Source: an uncultured Eggerthellaceae bacterium (GTDB lineage Bacteria > Actinomycetota > Coriobacteriia > Coriobacteriales > Eggerthellaceae). From it: DNA of 7,308 nucleotides. Shown here piece after piece: positions 6,090 through 7,308 of this stretch. The stretch lies in contig CANRPV010000071.1 of NCBI GenBank assembly GCA_947632575.1, positions 1 through 7,308 of the forward strand. The letters run 5' to 3'. The notes beneath the pieces are model-generated. The model was not told where the DNA came from. It saw only the letters and a list, made by a program, of their open reading frames with translations, and made no database searches. Each line of letters begins with the position of its first letter. The first letter of the stretch is position 1. The translations under genes were made by a program, and so were the position numbers.

Positions 6090-7308
6090 ATGAAACTTCT
6101 GTCAGGCAATGAAGCTATTGCCCAGGGAGCCTGGGAGGCTGGTGCGAGCGTTGGAGTCGCCTATCCGGGTACTCCTTCCACGGAAACGATGGAAGCGTTC
6201 GCATTAAAAGAGGGCGTCTATGCCGAGTGGTGCATCAATGAGAAAGTCGCGGTGGAAGTAGGCATTGGCGCTTCTGCTGCTGGTGCCCGCGTTTTGGCGA
6301 CGATGAAGCATGTGGGCGTAAATGTGGCTGCTGATCCGCTCTTTACCGCTGCCTACACTGGCGTCGGCGGGGGATTTGTGCTGCTTGCCGCCGATGATCC
6401 CGGCATGTATTCCTCTCAAAATGAGCAAGACTCCCATTATTATGCTCAGGCTGCCCATATTCCGGTCCTCGATCCGGCGGATTCGGCTGAGGCGCTTCGC
6501 TTTACCAAGGATGCCTACGATCTGTCAGAGCGTTTTGATGTTCCGGTCATGATTCGCTCGAGTGTTCGCGTATCGCACACTAAAACACCTGTTGAGATCG
6601 GTATGCGCCAGGAACATGAGCTGAAGGCTTTCGAAAGCCAGCCCTCTAAGTGGGTTATGATGCCGGCTTTTGCAAAAGGACGTCGTAAGGTGCAGTTGCA
6701 GCGCATTCGCGACCTAAAAGAATGGGTCGAGACCTGCCCCTACAATGAGGTGTTTGACGGCGACGGTGAGATCGGCGTCATCTGCGCTGGTGCGGTATAT
6801 CAGGAGGTGGCTGAGGCGCTGCCGCAGGCTTCCATCTTTAAGCTAGGAGTGACCTGGCCGCTGCCCGAACAGGCTATCAGGGATTTCGCCACCTCAGTAG
6901 ACAAACTCTATGTCGTGGAAGAAGCTTCCGAATACCTAACGAATGCCGTCAAGGCGGCCGGTGTCAACGTGGCCGATTTCCCCTTCCCGCTTCCCGAGGA
7001 TGGCGAGCTCGCGCCTTATCTCATTCGCAAGGCACTAGGTCTCCCTGTGGATCCTGCTCTTGAAATGCGAACTGATCTCCCCGGCAGGCCTCCGGCATTT
7101 TGCCCAGGATGTCCGCACAGGCTTGTATTCCGCGAACTTAACAGCCTTAAAGCTATCGTGACCGGCGATATCGGATGTTATACCCTTGGTGCCTTACCGC
7201 CACTTTCAGCGATGGATTCTTGCGTCGACATGGGTGCTTCCGTCTCCATGGCTCACGGCTTCGATATCGCGACACGGGGTGAAAGTTCGCGTCCAGTGGT
7301 GGCCGTTA
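6090..7308 (+). CDS. iorA: Indolepyruvate ferredoxin oxidoreductase, alpha subunit (3' partial)
   Basis: TPP-dependent, oxygen-sensitive cytoplasmic enzyme: arylpyruvate + CoA + oxidised ferredoxin = arylacetyl-CoA + CO2 + reduced ferredoxin. It acts with a smaller beta subunit (iorB), which is not in view. The frame is open for 406 codons to the right edge without a stop. The N-terminal pyrimidine-binding domain carries YPGTPSTE (25-32) and the conserved NEKVA (50-54, with E51 a likely TPP-activating Glu), then VTMKHVGVN-like ATMKHVGVNVAADPL (70-84) and SSQNEQDSHYYA (108-119). The second TPP domain begins near 335 with FCPGCPHR (337-344) and GDIGCYTLG (359-367). The pyrophosphate GDSxF motif and C-terminal 2x[4Fe-4S] ferredoxin domain expected in a roughly 600-aa family member lie beyond the window. 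Together with paaK and the ACT gene it indicates anaerobic aryl-acid metabolism, either fermenting aromatic amino acids or, running in reverse, making them from arylacetates. Confidence 0.95.
   Translation, partial: MKLLSGNEAIAQGAWEAGASVGVAYPGTPSTETMEAFALKEGVYAEWCINEKVAVEVGIGASAAGARVLATMKHVGVNVAADPLFTAAYTGVGGGFVLLAADDPGMYSSQNEQDSHYYAQAAHIPVLDPADSAEALRFTKDAYDLSERFDVPVMIRSSVRVSHTKTPVEIGMRQEHELKAFESQPSKWVMMPAFAKGRRKVQLQRIRDLKEWVETCPYNEVFDGDGEIGVICAGAVYQEVAEALPQASIFKLGVTWPLPEQAIRDFATSVDKLYVVEEASEYLTNAVKAAGVNVADFPFPLPEDGELAPYLIRKALGLPVDPALEMRTDLPGRPPAFCPGCPHRLVFRELNSLKAIVTGDIGCYTLGALPPLSAMDSCVDMGASVSMAHGFDIATRGESSRPVVAV

Overview
The window reads as a stretch of a Coriobacteriia-like (Actinomycetota) anaerobe chromosome. 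The reasons are the gene content (VanW/G5 cell-wall protein, PBP5-type carboxypeptidase, GarA-like FHA protein, ferredoxin-dependent indolepyruvate oxidoreductase), the moderately GC-rich coding sequence and the protein style. This assignment is inference from recognition, not from a search, and I would not name a genus. All six genes lie on the + strand and fill nearly the whole window. I see no tRNA, rRNA, mobile element or CRISPR array.

Layout, left to right: (1) the 3' part of a large membrane-anchored VanW-family protein, cut by the left edge; (2) a phenylacetate-CoA ligase family enzyme starting at GTG 2326, overlapping by 4 bp (ATGA) with (3) a tandem ACT-domain protein; (4) a secreted D-alanyl-D-alanine carboxypeptidase whose start lies inside a 10-bp perfect stem resembling an intrinsic terminator; (5) a 154-aa zinc-ribbon plus FHA protein; (6) three bases later, the start of the indolepyruvate ferredoxin oxidoreductase alpha subunit (iorA), cut by the right edge before its TPP-pyrophosphate motif and ferredoxin domain.

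Two functional themes alternate. VanW and the carboxypeptidase act on the cell envelope. PaaK, the ACT protein and IorA belong to anaerobic aryl-acid metabolism: IOR interconverts arylpyruvate and arylacetyl-CoA with ferredoxin, PaaK interconverts arylacetate and arylacetyl-CoA, and the ACT protein probably senses an aromatic amino acid or related ligand. The FHA protein sits between the themes, close to iorA with a strong ribosome-binding site. The most interesting points are this near-coupling of a GarA/OdhI-like FHA protein to a TPP-dependent 2-oxoacid oxidoreductase, and the hairpin that places the carboxypeptidase Shine-Dalgarno in its loop and the start codon in its stem.
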